Below are positions 17,729 through 27,538 of a DNA stretch of 64,000 nt, piece after piece. Source of the DNA: CBDATB01 sp965199745. Its GTDB lineage: Bacteria; Bacteroidota; Bacteroidia; Cytophagales; Flammeovirgaceae. How positions within the stretch are numbered: position 1 is the first letter of the stretch; every line of letters begins with the position of its first letter. The stretch lies in the NCBI GenBank assembly GCA_965199745.1, contig CBDATB010000013.1, positions 729,967-793,966 of the forward strand, written 5' to 3'. Below the pieces are notes generated by a model. The model was not told the origin of the DNA. It did no database searches and saw nothing but the letters and a program-made list of their open reading frames with translations. A program made the position numbers and the translations under genes.

Positions 17729-18016
17729 ATGAAAAAAGTCACATGCTTAGTGATTCTCGTCTTGCTAACTGTCTTAGTATGTGCTCAGAATAAAAAAACA
17801 ACAAGACAAAAAAGCTATTGAAGGATAGATACATGATTAGGATAACGATCAGGTCATCAGAGAAAAACATAAGAAAGACTTGACCTTAGCCTAAGAAAAA
17901 GTTTTAACGCCTACGTAAAAACAGGCTATGCCACAGGCCAAGCTGCACAAGGCTGGTGGAGCGAACATAGTACCATGTGGTAACTGGTACGCGATAGTTG
18001 GGAAGATTTAGTATAA
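17729..18016 (+). pseudogene. Remnant of a small secreted protein gene
   Basis: An ATG at 17729 opens a clear signal peptide (MKKVTCLVILVLLTVLVCAQ) but the frame stops after 30 codons. Later, from about 17910, another frame reads SFNAYVKTGYATGQAAQGWW and on to SEHSTMW, then a TAA and LVRDSWEDLV before the terminal TAA at 18014. These look like the start and end of one small exported protein of about 95 aa ruined by frameshifts and a nonsense mutation. The family is not recognised. It fills most of the gap between the HMA gene and priA. Confidence 0.55.
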
Positions 18017-18020
18017 GTTC

Positions 18021-20525
18021 CTAAACAGGATCTACATCTACTACCACCTTAGCCCTTCTATAGTTTTTAATGCTTTGTACACTCTTTATTGTTTGATAAA
18101 TAATAGCTTTGGTTTTGGGCAAATCGGTTTTATTTCTTTCCAGTTTGATTAACACTTCTTTCAGGTATTCATTGCGGATTTTATCTACTATAGGGTACTG
18201 AGGTCCTAAAATCCGTTTTACGCCCAAGTGTTCAACGAGGTATTTGGTCAGTTTATTACATATATCGTCTCTGAGCATATTGTCGGTTGTCTTTACTGTC
18301 AAACGAATGAGACGGGTGAAGGGAGGATAGGCGTATTGTTTGCGTTCATGGATTTCTCGCTCGTAAAAGCTCATATAGTCATGTCGGGCGATGAGGCGCA
18401 GTAGCAATTGTTGTGGGTTATTAGTCTGGATAATTACCTTGCCCGGCTTTGCTCTTCTACCTGCCCTACCGCTCACTTGTGTAACCAACTGAAAAGCGCG
18501 TTCGTGTGCCCTAAAATCGGGAAAATGAATTAATCGATCGGTATCAAATACGCCTACTAAACTGACACGATCAAAATCAAGTCCTTTACTAACCATTTGT
18601 GTGCCCACCAATATATCGATATCTCGGTTTTCAAAGTCCTTAATAATTTGGTAATAGCTGTATTTTTTACGGGTAGTATCCCAATCCATACGTCGGATAT
18701 TTGCTTCAGGTAGTAACAACTTGAGTTCATCTTCGAGTTTTTCAGTACCCAAACCTACGGTTTTTATTTGTGGCGCATTACATTTTGCACATACTTTAGG
18801 CGTATTTTTCCGATACCCACAGTAGTGGCATCGCATTTCATTGCGGTACAAGTGGTAAGTAAGTTTGACATTACAGTTATCACAGCCCGACACCCAGCCG
18901 CATACTTCACAAATAATGTAAGGCGCATACCCACGCCTATTTTGGAATAAAATAGCCTGTTCTTTTTCTTTGACGACTTGCTGTAGGTGGCTAATTATCT
19001 GAGAAGAAAATTCATTTTTCATCCGTCGGCTTAGCCGCTCTTTTTTTGTATTTGCCAATATTACTTCTGGCAACTGTGCATCCCCGTAACGCTCTAACAA
19101 TGTTGTTAATCCATAATATCCTGTTCTAGCTAAATAATAGCTTTCTACAGAAGGAGTAGCAGAACCTAAAATAGTTTTGGCCTGATGAAAATGTGCCAAC
19201 ATAATGGCTAAATTCCGTGCGTGATAGTAAGGAGCATGTTCGGACTGTTTGTAAGAATGTTCGTGTTCTTCATCGATAATGATTAAGCCTAAATTATCGA
19301 AGGGTAGAAAAACTGCTGACCTCACCCCAATCACTATGTTGTATTTTCCTTGTTGTACACCTTTCCAAGTTTCCGCCCGTTCATTATCGGAAAAACCCGA
19401 ATGATATATGCCGAGCGTATTGCCAAAAATATTTTTTAAACGCAAAACAATCTGAACAGTCAATACGATTTCGGGCAAAAGCATCAAAACCTGTGAGCTA
19501 CTCTCCAAAGCTTGTAAAGCCAATTTGATGTAAATTTCTGTTTTACCGCTTCCGGTAATGCCGTGTAATAGCACTACAGGTTTCTGTCCGAATTGTGTTA
19601 TAATTTGTTGGTAAGCATTCTCTTGCGCTTTGCTCAGATGAATTAGGGTGCTACCGTTTTGCTGAAACTCCTGAAAACGCGGTAAAATAGTTTCAAATTC
19701 TTCAAATATCCCGTTTTTAATGAGTGTTTGCAATGAGGAAGGGGAAACTACTCCAGTTTTTTTTTGAAGAAAAATACTTTTGGCAATACCATCTTTGTTT
19801 TTTCCTACATCATTCAATACGGGTACATTAGCCAAATATTTTAATAATACTTCTTCTTGTTTTGGCTGCTTACTCAAGGCAGTAAATAAAGATTGTAAGT
19901 TTTTTTCATCAGTAAAATCAGGATGTAGCCGCAGCCTTTTAAGTTTTTTGGGTTGATACTTTTCTTTTAATTCCTGAAAGACAATAACTGCCTGCTTATC
20001 GATTAATGATTTGATAACACGATATATGTGCTTAATTTCAAGTATTTCGGCCGCTTTTGTATAGGTCATAGTGCCGTAATTTTTGAGTTCATTCAGCAAA
20101 GTGAGTTCTTTCGAAGTAAGTGATGCTCGAGCCTGTTCCACTGAAAATTCAGGATGAAATTGTATTTTAGACTGACTGGTCAGTTTCAGACCGGAAGGTA
20201 GGGCTGCATTCATCACTTCTCCTATGGGGCATAAATAATAATCGGCAACCCATTGCCATAATTTCAACTGAATGGAATATACAGTGGGGAGTGTATCAAG
20301 TACTTCTAATATCTCTTTTAGTTTATAGTGTTTTTCGGGTGCTTTGCCGTGAATATCAGCAACAAGTCCGGTAGAAATCTTTTGTGAACCAAAATTGACT
20401 ATCACACGCATGCCTATATGCACCTTGTCGTGCAAGTGGGCAGGTATTGTGTAGGTGAAATATTTTGATAAGGGTAGTGGTAATAAAACTTCTGCAAAAA
20501 GATTGTTATTTTTTCGTGAGGGCAT
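18021..20525 (-). CDS. priA: Primosomal protein N' (PriA replication restart helicase)
   Basis: An 834-aa 3'-to-5' DNA helicase that reloads the replisome at stalled forks. The 3'BD-like N-terminus is followed by a winged-helix region, Walker A GITGSGKT (322-329), the DEEH box (418-421), and the cysteine-rich zinc insert with paired CxxC motifs (CEVCGWVSGCDNC and later CHYCG, CAKC, about residues 535-585). The C-terminal helicase lobe contains 'QVSGRAGRR'. Length and order are those of a complete PriA. It is followed upstream by the DUF262 pair on the same strand. Confidence 0.97.
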   Translation of the reverse strand: MPSRKNNNLFAEVLLPLPLSKYFTYTIPAHLHDKVHIGMRVIVNFGSQKISTGLVADIHGKAPEKHYKLKEILEVLDTLPTVYSIQLKLWQWVADYYLCPIGEVMNAALPSGLKLTSQSKIQFHPEFSVEQARASLTSKELTLLNELKNYGTMTYTKAAEILEIKHIYRVIKSLIDKQAVIVFQELKEKYQPKKLKRLRLHPDFTDEKNLQSLFTALSKQPKQEEVLLKYLANVPVLNDVGKNKDGIAKSIFLQKKTGVVSPSSLQTLIKNGIFEEFETILPRFQEFQQNGSTLIHLSKAQENAYQQIITQFGQKPVVLLHGITGSGKTEIYIKLALQALESSSQVLMLLPEIVLTVQIVLRLKNIFGNTLGIYHSGFSDNERAETWKGVQQGKYNIVIGVRSAVFLPFDNLGLIIIDEEHEHSYKQSEHAPYYHARNLAIMLAHFHQAKTILGSATPSVESYYLARTGYYGLTTLLERYGDAQLPEVILANTKKERLSRRMKNEFSSQIISHLQQVVKEKEQAILFQNRRGYAPYIICEVCGWVSGCDNCNVKLTYHLYRNEMRCHYCGYRKNTPKVCAKCNAPQIKTVGLGTEKLEDELKLLLPEANIRRMDWDTTRKKYSYYQIIKDFENRDIDILVGTQMVSKGLDFDRVSLVGVFDTDRLIHFPDFRAHERAFQLVTQVSGRAGRRAKPGKVIIQTNNPQQLLLRLIARHDYMSFYEREIHERKQYAYPPFTRLIRLTVKTTDNMLRDDICNKLTKYLVEHLGVKRILGPQYPIVDKIRNEYLKEVLIKLERNKTDLPKTKAIIYQTIKSVQSIKNYRRAKVVVDVDPV

Positions 20526-20561
20526 AACCAGAAAAAATTTTAGCTATTTATTACCTGTCTT

Positions 20562-22352
20562 TTAGTTTATTTGTATGTATTGAGTAAGCCTATCTATCAT
20601 TTCCTTTTGGTGTTTTTCTATTTCACAGTCATTCCAGCTTTCTGCTCGGTTTAGCATTAACTGGAATTTTAGACTTTGCTCTTGTTCTCTACCATTTATT
20701 TTGTTTTTCTTTTCTTGCGGAGAATGATTGTCAAATGCCGAGTTTTCTCTTCCTGTTGTCAGTGCTAAATTGCCAAATTTATGTAAACACTCTTGGCTAA
20801 CTCCTTCTGAATAGTTACCATTTTGAGGATAAAAATGCTCTACGGAATTTCTAATTTTGAAAGAGAAGCCTTCTTGTTGCTCTTCTTTCTTTTTATTTTT
20901 TTCCTTCCAAATTACATAATCTAAAAGATTGAAAGTGTAAGCAGTTGGTCGGTCATCTTCATAGTGTAAGCCGTCTAAACTATTCTTTTGAGTGAATAAC
21001 TCTTTACTAATATTTTCTAATTTATTTAGAAAGTTAGCTGGTTCTTCACTTTCTTCTATATCACTTTTAAACGCCTTAAAAACCTTGTTCAACCATCTTT
21101 TATTAGAATTGGCAGGATTAGAAACATGAAACATTGCCTGAATCATTTTGATGGAATTATAATCTTTATTTGTAAAAGTCGTGTTTACATAATCTTGACT
21201 ACGTTCATATTTCTTTAACTGTTGTAAGCTCCAGTCACTTTTATCACCTATTGTCTTTCTTTTAATTACATACTTATCAAACCGAAAACGATATTTTAAA
21301 AGATTTTTGATAAACTTCTCAGCAAAGATTTTACATTCTTTAAGTGCTTCAAATTCATCTAATAACTTTTTGTCATCAAGCGAGGCATCACCACTTTTTC
21401 TAGTTACTTTCAAAACTTGCAATAAAAAATTAGGAAAATCTATGATAGATTCAAATCTTTCGGATTCGTTACCGACTCCTTTACCATCGCTTTGTGAATA
21501 GCTATCGTTCTTGATAATATTTTCAATAGTATTATCATTTTCATCTTTTTCATTATCTCCCGTTAAATCGATTTTTCCAACACTTGTAATTTCTTCAACG
21601 GTTAAGTTATCCCAATTTTCACCAAATAATTTATTCCTATCATTAGTATCAAAATTCATCTGCACATAAGAATCCATCTGCGAGCAGGCATCCCAAACTT
21701 TTGCGTATTTTGGTCTATCATTATCACAAATTTTTTCTAGTAGCTTTGCCTTTAAAATTTCATGTTTTTCTAACTGCTCCCCTCGGTTGCCCATAATTTC
21801 AAAATAATGATTGAGGTCAGTGTCTTCGGGGACAATGGTACGGACTAAAGCAACATTATTTAAAAGGTAGTTTGTAAATTTTTTTAAGATTTTATGCTCT
21901 TTATTTTCTAAATATTCTTTAGCAATACGAAAACCTTTTATAATACTCTGTTGCTGTCCTTTTATTTCACCATCTAAAATATTTTTTAAAGATTCTCGAG
22001 ATTCTTCTCTTGCTTCAAAATGGAGGTTTAAATTTTTTGTAAGATTATTAACATCCTGATTTAAATTTTTCAAAGCCGCTACCAAAATATACAAAGTCGT
22101 CAACCTTTGCTGCCCATCTAAAACTTCGTATTTTCCGTAATGCTCTCCTTTTGTATGAAGATGCGTTACCAAAGTTCCGATATAATAATTTTGAGCATTA
22201 TTTTTACTGGTATAATCCCAAACATCTTGAATAAGTTGCTCTATATGTTCTTTTTCCCAATTATAATCCCTTTGGTAAATGGGGATTAGGTATTCATTTT
22301 CTGCTAGTAATTCTTGTATTTTAAAATCTTCTACCGTTTTGGTATTGCTCAT
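20562..22352 (-). CDS. DUF262 + DUF1524 protein (GmrSD-like, probable DNA defence nuclease)
   Basis: A 596-aa protein with the DUF262 (ParB/Srx-like NTPase) motifs IYQRDYNW (25-32) and LDGQQRLTTL (from 78), and a C-terminal DUF1524 HNH-type nuclease domain with HFYPQN (from H506), FGNLAL (526-531) and an NSAFDNHSPQEKK motif (from 537). In GmrSD the GmrS half binds and hydrolyses nucleotide and GmrD cuts modified DNA; both halves are fused here. The start is 8 bp from the stop of a second DUF262 gene, so they form one operon. Target modification is unknown. The pair sits between priA and CotH like an inserted defence module. Confidence 0.85.
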   Translation of the reverse strand: MSNTKTVEDFKIQELLAENEYLIPIYQRDYNWEKEHIEQLIQDVWDYTSKNNAQNYYIGTLVTHLHTKGEHYGKYEVLDGQQRLTTLYILVAALKNLNQDVNNLTKNLNLHFEAREESRESLKNILDGEIKGQQQSIIKGFRIAKEYLENKEHKILKKFTNYLLNNVALVRTIVPEDTDLNHYFEIMGNRGEQLEKHEILKAKLLEKICDNDRPKYAKVWDACSQMDSYVQMNFDTNDRNKLFGENWDNLTVEEITSVGKIDLTGDNEKDENDNTIENIIKNDSYSQSDGKGVGNESERFESIIDFPNFLLQVLKVTRKSGDASLDDKKLLDEFEALKECKIFAEKFIKNLLKYRFRFDKYVIKRKTIGDKSDWSLQQLKKYERSQDYVNTTFTNKDYNSIKMIQAMFHVSNPANSNKRWLNKVFKAFKSDIEESEEPANFLNKLENISKELFTQKNSLDGLHYEDDRPTAYTFNLLDYVIWKEKNKKKEEQQEGFSFKIRNSVEHFYPQNGNYSEGVSQECLHKFGNLALTTGRENSAFDNHSPQEKKNKINGREQEQSLKFQLMLNRAESWNDCEIEKHQKEMIDRLTQYIQIN

Positions 22353-22360
22353 TTTTATTT

Positions 22361-23668
22361 TTATTTATTTGTTATTTCTGTATGTCTTACTGCATATTTT
22401 ATTCTTTTGAGTAGGCTATTATTTTTGTTGGCATGTTCTTGTATTGCACGGTACACCAGCCTGATTTTTTCCCCTAACGGTTCTCCTGCCCACTCAAAAC
22501 AAACTTTTATGGCTTTTTCAGAATCATTATCACCAAATCTGTCGCAGTAAAAAAGATAAATTCTTTTAAAGAGTATTTCTGTAAAGGTAAATCTTGCCCC
22601 TCCTTTTGTAAAAATATGGCTTATTGTTAGATATTCTTCTCTTCCTTCTCTTTTCTTATTCACTATTTTCATATCTTTAATGTTATTTTTTTCTAATGAT
22701 TTTAAAAAATAATCTTTATAATCACCATTTTCATCTTTTCTATAATTGAATATTTTCTTGTAAAGCACTACATAATGCAATATCATTTTGAAAAATAAAC
22801 TACCATTAAAAATTGCTCTGTCAATCGCAAAGTGAGTGTCAGGAGCGTTAATTGTTTTGAGATAAGGATAATTATATCTTTCAAATACAATCCCTTTGAA
22901 TTCTTCTACATCATCCTTTATAAAATCTCCATTGTCCCACCTTTTAGTTTTGGAGGTGTATTCTCCTCTTAACCATTTTCTAATCGCATACAAGTAGTCA
23001 AAAATAATTTTTAAAAATCTATGCTTAGAAGCATCTTCCCACTGCTTTACTAAATCTATTTTTTCTTTTTCGCTTACTTTATAAAGTGTCTCATCTTTCA
23101 TTGCTCGCAAATGAAACGCTTTTAACAAGTCATAAGCTGCTAAATATTTTCCCCTTGAATTTTGGGAATCAAAAAACTGAAATGCCTCATCAATAGAATC
23201 TACAACAATATAAACTACCTCACATTTTTCCAAAAGAAATTTTTTAAATGCTTCTTTCTTATCCTTTAAATTTTTTGCAAAATTTTGAATACCATGGTAA
23301 TTCTTATAAATATTTTGCTTGCTGATTTTGTGGTCATATTTTAGTTTTTCTAAAAATTTAATCTCTTTTTTTTCTAAAGCGAGCAAGAGCAAAACTAAAG
23401 TGGTAATGCGCTGTTGCCCATCGACTATATTTAAACTACCATTCTCTTCATGTATAACAATCGTTCCAATTCGGTATCTTGAAATATTCTTATTTTGATG
23501 TTCTAAAATATCATCTAATAATTTTTGGACATGCCCTTTTTTAGTCTTGTCGTTATTAGCAATGATTTCCCATTGCCATTTATACGACCGTTGGTAGTCG
23601 GGGATAGTGAGAGACTCTTTTTTTATTAATTTTTCAATGGTATTAGTTTCTTTACATTGTATTGACAT
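22361..23668 (-). CDS. DUF262-only protein, partner of the DUF262-DUF1524 gene
   Basis: A 435-aa protein with the DUF262 motifs DYQRSYKW (24-31) and VDGQQRITTL (from 82) and 'DSQNSRGKYLAAYDLLKAF' around residue 170, which is common in the family. The remaining 250 residues are helical and lack the HxxP and GNLxL motifs of DUF1524, so no nuclease is evident. It is the first gene of a two-gene unit, 8 bp before the DUF262-DUF1524 gene. Paired long and short DUF262 proteins recur in defence loci; a regulatory or sensing role for the short one is inferred. Confidence 0.8.
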   Translation of the reverse strand: MSIQCKETNTIEKLIKKESLTIPDYQRSYKWQWEIIANNDKTKKGHVQKLLDDILEHQNKNISRYRIGTIVIHEENGSLNIVDGQQRITTLVLLLLALEKKEIKFLEKLKYDHKISKQNIYKNYHGIQNFAKNLKDKKEAFKKFLLEKCEVVYIVVDSIDEAFQFFDSQNSRGKYLAAYDLLKAFHLRAMKDETLYKVSEKEKIDLVKQWEDASKHRFLKIIFDYLYAIRKWLRGEYTSKTKRWDNGDFIKDDVEEFKGIVFERYNYPYLKTINAPDTHFAIDRAIFNGSLFFKMILHYVVLYKKIFNYRKDENGDYKDYFLKSLEKNNIKDMKIVNKKREGREEYLTISHIFTKGGARFTFTEILFKRIYLFYCDRFGDNDSEKAIKVCFEWAGEPLGEKIRLVYRAIQEHANKNNSLLKRIKYAVRHTEITNK

Positions 23669-23721
23669 AAGTTATTTTTTGTTGATTTAACTATCAGTTA
23701 GCGTATTTGTAGTTCCAAACA

Positions 23722-23749
23722 AATCTCACTATAAGGTAGTAGTGAGATT
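23722..23749. repeat. 10-bp perfect inverted repeat between CotH and the DUF262 pair
   Basis: AATCTCACTA (23722-23731) and TAGTGAGATT (23740-23749) form a perfect stem with an 8-nt loop. It lies after the CotH stop and 54 bp before the first DUF262 gene. It may end CotH transcription or bind a regulator of the defence pair; no long T run supports the first option. Confidence 0.5.
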
Positions 23750-23800
23750 ATTGGGTAATCCTCGATAAGCCTTTGTAGCCAACGTGTGCTGGCTGCTTGC

Positions 23801-26158
23801 TCATTTGTTGAGCAAAATTTTTTTACCTGCCAATACGTGCCGCCGCCTCTGTCTATCTTTCCAAAAAACCGATAACAAATAAACAGTTGGCGTGTGGAAA
23901 TAGTTTTGCCTCAAGAGTTCGATAGGCTGAAAGCTGTAAGTATTTATGCCAGATTGCAAATTTTTTACTAACACTGTTTTGCCTTCAATAGTATAAATGA
24001 TAATTTTCCCTTGAGTAGAAAAAATATTTTTAAGTACTACTCGAAAAGCTCCTCGCACCGGATTAGGGATAATTACTACTGAAGGATTTCGGTTTGAAAA
24101 AATGCTTAACCCGGTTGGTAGGCTGTTGGATTGCCCCGGGGATATACCCTGCTCTAGGAGGTAGATATTTGGCGAACCATCCGGCAATCTGCCCTGTGAA
24201 AGCAACCCTTGCTGACCAGAAAAACTGACTGTATCGATGGGTAAAAAGCCAAAATTCTGACCATAAAAAATTCCTATTTGTTCTCCCTCGGCATTGAGCT
24301 TGAAATTGGTATGTCGGTGTCCTTGTTCGCTGTCCTTGTCGGCCCAAAATACTAAATATTCGTTTGGTGCAATATCCATACTCGGTATCTGCCACTTATC
24401 TGGGCGGTTAAAATTATCGGAAAAATATTTATTACCTAAGTACACTGAAGACGCTCCGGCATTATATAGCTCGAACCAATCATCATACTCTCCGAGACCA
24501 TCTGTATATATTTTGTTAGAAGACATCCATTCATTAATATATAGCTGTGGTTTTTGAGGTGTTTTTTCAATGCTGTACCGTATATTATTCTCTTGTGGGT
24601 AGCGGCTGGTATTACCGTCTGAGTCTGTAGCTCTTATGAAATAATTAACAGTATCGCCTAGAGACAAAGCTGGCAAATCTAAGCGGTAATACAACCCTTT
24701 GATCGGCTCATCTTTATCGGCTTGCTTTTGCATTTTGGTATTTTGCCAAGTGTCCGAGTTGTATTGATAATGTAGTATAACATTTGGGTTTAAGTCTTCA
24801 TCTACTATTTGTAAATCAACACGGATAGGTCGGTTGACAACAGTAATTTTTTTGCTCTTATCTACAATTATTGGAGACAAGTTGGTCGTCTCTAATTGGC
24901 TGAGAATTGAAGACCTTCTGGTGCCGATATAAGGTTTTATACCATAACCAACGTGATTACCCCAGGCTTTTTCAAAGGAGTTTTCAAAGTCGTTGAAAGT
25001 AAAACCATAATCGAGTTTGTACTTTGGGTCTTGTATAACAAAATCACGGATATTTTGGCGTATGCGGTCTATTTTCGGGTATAATTCATCGACGTGGAAG
25101 ACATGTTCGATGAGTATTTTCATATAATGCGAAAACCTTTCTCTAAGTTGTGTATGCTCCATAATTCTGCGGGTGAGTGGCCGCTCTTTGCCTCCATTTT
25201 TTGCCCAAGGATAAATAAATCGGGTAGCCCAGTTTCTGTCAACGAAATCGATGCCTAAAGTATTGTCTAGGTCGTAGGGAATAAACTCAAATTTTCCAGT
25301 TCGAGTGTTATGATATAGGTAGAAATTATTTTGGTTATACGAATAGCCGTCCCAGTGTCCGATAGCAACTTCTACGGCTAAGTAGCGCAGGTAGCCGTCA
25401 ATATTAAAAACAGTGTTTATTTCTTCTAAAAAAGTGTCATTATCGCTAGTATTAATAATACGAATGAGTTTAGCTAGGTCGCTATAATCGTCGCGTGCCC
25501 TATTGGTTTTTAGCTGATATGCGCGCCTTCCCCAGAACTCTTTTTTGTAATTATTAGGGCTATCGCCCCGGTAAAGTAGTGGGGCTGGGAAAATACATTT
25601 ATACAAATTGCCACTCTGCTCATTAAAACGGGCTTGTATAAACTCTTCATCAATATGTTCTACATTAAGGTATAAGCCATAATACACATTATTGATATAT
25701 AATCTGACATGATTGGCACGGGAAGCTGGCACATACATTTTTGCAAAAATATCCCAGCAAATTTTCGATCGGGCAATAGAAGGGTCGTTATGTTCACCGT
25801 TGATATTCATTTTTTCAAGCCCGTAAAACTTCCTGCCCGACTCAAAAGTATTAAACGATATCTTAAAAGATTTCTTAGCTGAAACTCTGGAGGTGTTTCC
25901 CCTAATTCTGAAACCTACATTTTCTACTGTTTCTGTAAGGGTGCTGCTAGTAAAACGAAAATCGGCAGCAAATTCCTCATAACTGTAAGCGTTGTCAGGG
26001 TGCAAAATAGTTTCTAGATCGGTTTTATCAATTGTAATATTGACTCTTGGAACTTCAGAGTCTGTAAAAACCAGCCCTGGTTTAGGGAAGGAAATTTGGC
26101 AGTGAATTTGAAAAAAATTCACTGAGCATATATAAATAATTATTAGTGCCGATTTCAT
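23801..26158 (-). CDS. Secreted CotH kinase-like protein with lamin-tail domain and type IX-like C-terminus
   Basis: A 785-aa exported protein. After a signal peptide comes a CotH-type atypical kinase fold (about 30-400): 'RIRGNTSR', 'KMNINGEHNDPS', 'YGLYLNVEHIDEEF' and the metal-binding-like 'IPYDLDNTLG'. A beta domain follows (about 440-530), then a lamin-tail domain starting 'LYINEWMSSNKIYTDG' (about 535-660). The last 80 residues ('VVIIPNPVRGAFRV...') look like a type IX secretion sorting domain. CotH proteins phosphorylate spore-coat proteins in Bacillus; the bacterial homologues with lamin-tail domains have no assigned substrate. It lies 23 bp after the EnvC-like gene on the same strand. 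Confidence 0.85.
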   Translation of the reverse strand: MKSALIIIYICSVNFFQIHCQISFPKPGLVFTDSEVPRVNITIDKTDLETILHPDNAYSYEEFAADFRFTSSTLTETVENVGFRIRGNTSRVSAKKSFKISFNTFESGRKFYGLEKMNINGEHNDPSIARSKICWDIFAKMYVPASRANHVRLYINNVYYGLYLNVEHIDEEFIQARFNEQSGNLYKCIFPAPLLYRGDSPNNYKKEFWGRRAYQLKTNRARDDYSDLAKLIRIINTSDNDTFLEEINTVFNIDGYLRYLAVEVAIGHWDGYSYNQNNFYLYHNTRTGKFEFIPYDLDNTLGIDFVDRNWATRFIYPWAKNGGKERPLTRRIMEHTQLRERFSHYMKILIEHVFHVDELYPKIDRIRQNIRDFVIQDPKYKLDYGFTFNDFENSFEKAWGNHVGYGIKPYIGTRRSSILSQLETTNLSPIIVDKSKKITVVNRPIRVDLQIVDEDLNPNVILHYQYNSDTWQNTKMQKQADKDEPIKGLYYRLDLPALSLGDTVNYFIRATDSDGNTSRYPQENNIRYSIEKTPQKPQLYINEWMSSNKIYTDGLGEYDDWFELYNAGASSVYLGNKYFSDNFNRPDKWQIPSMDIAPNEYLVFWADKDSEQGHRHTNFKLNAEGEQIGIFYGQNFGFLPIDTVSFSGQQGLLSQGRLPDGSPNIYLLEQGISPGQSNSLPTGLSIFSNRNPSVVIIPNPVRGAFRVVLKNIFSTQGKIIIYTIEGKTVLVKNLQSGINTYSFQPIELLRQNYFHTPTVYLLSVFWKDRQRRRHVLAGKKILLNK

Positions 26159-26181
26159 GGGTACAAGTATTTCACTTTTGA

Positions 26182-27435
26182 TTAATTAGCAGCATTGGCA
26201 AGTAGCCAATTTTCAGGATCTAAACGTTGTTTATTTTTCCATATTTGGAACTGTAGTACTGATAGGCCATCTTCACCTACGGCAATACTACCGAGTTTAG
26301 TGCCCGATTTTATTTTTTGACCTGTTTTTACGTGTACCTTGCCCAGCCGTGCATATGCCGTAAAATACAAACCATGTTGGATAATAACCATATAATTCAT
26401 TCCGGGGATTTTTGTGACAATTAACACTTTACCATCAAATACTGACCGTACATTATTTCGCTTATCGGTCCTAATATCTATACCCAAATTATCTACTTCT
26501 ACTCCTTCAATAACAGGATGAGGGTGTTTGCCGAACTTGCTAATAATAATACCATCATCAACTGGCCAGGCTAGTTTCTTTTGCGCAGCACTAAAAGATT
26601 CACTAAGTAAAGAAGCTACTGCTTTTTTACTTGCCCTATTGGCTGCTACGAACGCTTGTTGGCTTCTTGCATCTATTTTACGCTTCTCAATAGCAATATC
26701 AGATTTTTTAATTCGTTTTTTTAATTCGTTTCGCAGAGCAGTCTTTTTATCTTTTAATCCTTGCAATGAAGCAGTGATTTGTTGAATTGCTGCTAAAATT
26801 TCCTCTTGCTCCCTGAGTCTTTCTTTCAACTGCTGGCGATGAATTTTTAACTCAGCAACTTTTCTATTAATATACTGTGTCTGCGACTTACGTTTCGCTT
26901 GGTATTGCCTGAGAAAATTGAGTCGACTGATAAATTGGTTGATGCCATTGCTAGAGAAAATATAGGATAGCATTTGATGGTGATGGCGGGTTTTTGAATA
27001 GGTATATATCATCTGCGCATAATCTTTTTTAAGTCCATCTATTTCGCCCTTATGCTGCTCGATGGTTTCTTCTGCCTCACTAATGTATTTAGCTAGGGCT
27101 TTGTTGTCAGATTGTAAATTTTGCGCTAGCTCGATTGTTTTTGTAACTTGATAGTTGACGGTTTTCAGTTGAGTAATACTAATTTTTTTATCTGAATCAG
27201 ACGATTCAATGAGTGCTTTTGCTTTCTTTAGGCGTTCAATGTAGTAAGCACGTTTTTTCTTTAATTCTTCCCTTGACAAGTCTTGTTGAGCAAAAATTTT
27301 GTTCGTTGTTGTTATTAAACATATAAATGCAAGCAGTCGCGTATATTTTACTAGCTTGTATCCCAAAAGCCTTTTGTGTCTGGTATATATGTACAAAAAA
27401 TAAGATGATGTAGCCAAAGTATATTTTAATATCAT
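26182..27435 (-). CDS. EnvC-like murein hydrolase activator (coiled coil + degenerate LytM/M23 domain)
   Basis: A 417-aa exported protein. Residues 55-260 are strongly helical coiled coil; residues 300-410 are a LytM domain. Catalytic zinc ligands look lost: the usual 'HxGIDI' is NLGIDI and the usual 'LHFEI' is LQFQIW. Loss of these ligands is the hallmark of EnvC/NlpD-type activators, which switch on amidases at the septum rather than cutting peptidoglycan themselves. The first 35 residues before the hydrophobic signal (LLAFICLITTTNKIFA) are longer than usual, and no other ATG precedes the signal, so the start is uncertain. A dead IS element ends about 65 bp upstream. Confidence 0.85.
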   Translation of the reverse strand: MILKYTLATSSYFLYIYTRHKRLLGYKLVKYTRLLAFICLITTTNKIFAQQDLSREELKKKRAYYIERLKKAKALIESSDSDKKISITQLKTVNYQVTKTIELAQNLQSDNKALAKYISEAEETIEQHKGEIDGLKKDYAQMIYTYSKTRHHHQMLSYIFSSNGINQFISRLNFLRQYQAKRKSQTQYINRKVAELKIHRQQLKERLREQEEILAAIQQITASLQGLKDKKTALRNELKKRIKKSDIAIEKRKIDARSQQAFVAANRASKKAVASLLSESFSAAQKKLAWPVDDGIIISKFGKHPHPVIEGVEVDNLGIDIRTDKRNNVRSVFDGKVLIVTKIPGMNYMVIIQHGLYFTAYARLGKVHVKTGQKIKSGTKLGSIAVGEDGLSVLQFQIWKNKQRLDPENWLLANAAN

Positions 27436-27500
27436 AATTCATTTTTTTATCTATTTAGAATAAAATACGCTTTACTCCAAAAATTATATTTAAATTTAAA

Positions 27501-27538
27501 ACTGAACCACCCACCCACAGCAGAGCTGATGGTTTGGG
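27501..27538 (-). repeat. Right-end hairpin of a decayed IS200/IS605-type element
   Basis: Nested pairings CCCA/TGGG, CCA/TGG and CAGC/GCTG around an AGA loop form the same type of end hairpin as at 37860-37888 behind the intact tnpB. It is followed on the minus strand by GTTCA, as at the intact element (GTTCAC). Confidence 0.65.

Noticed and set aside
23797..23815. Terminator TTGCTCA-TTTGT-TGAGCAA at the end of CotH
   Set aside because: The T run follows on the plus strand, where no gene needs terminating; on the CotH strand no T run is present.
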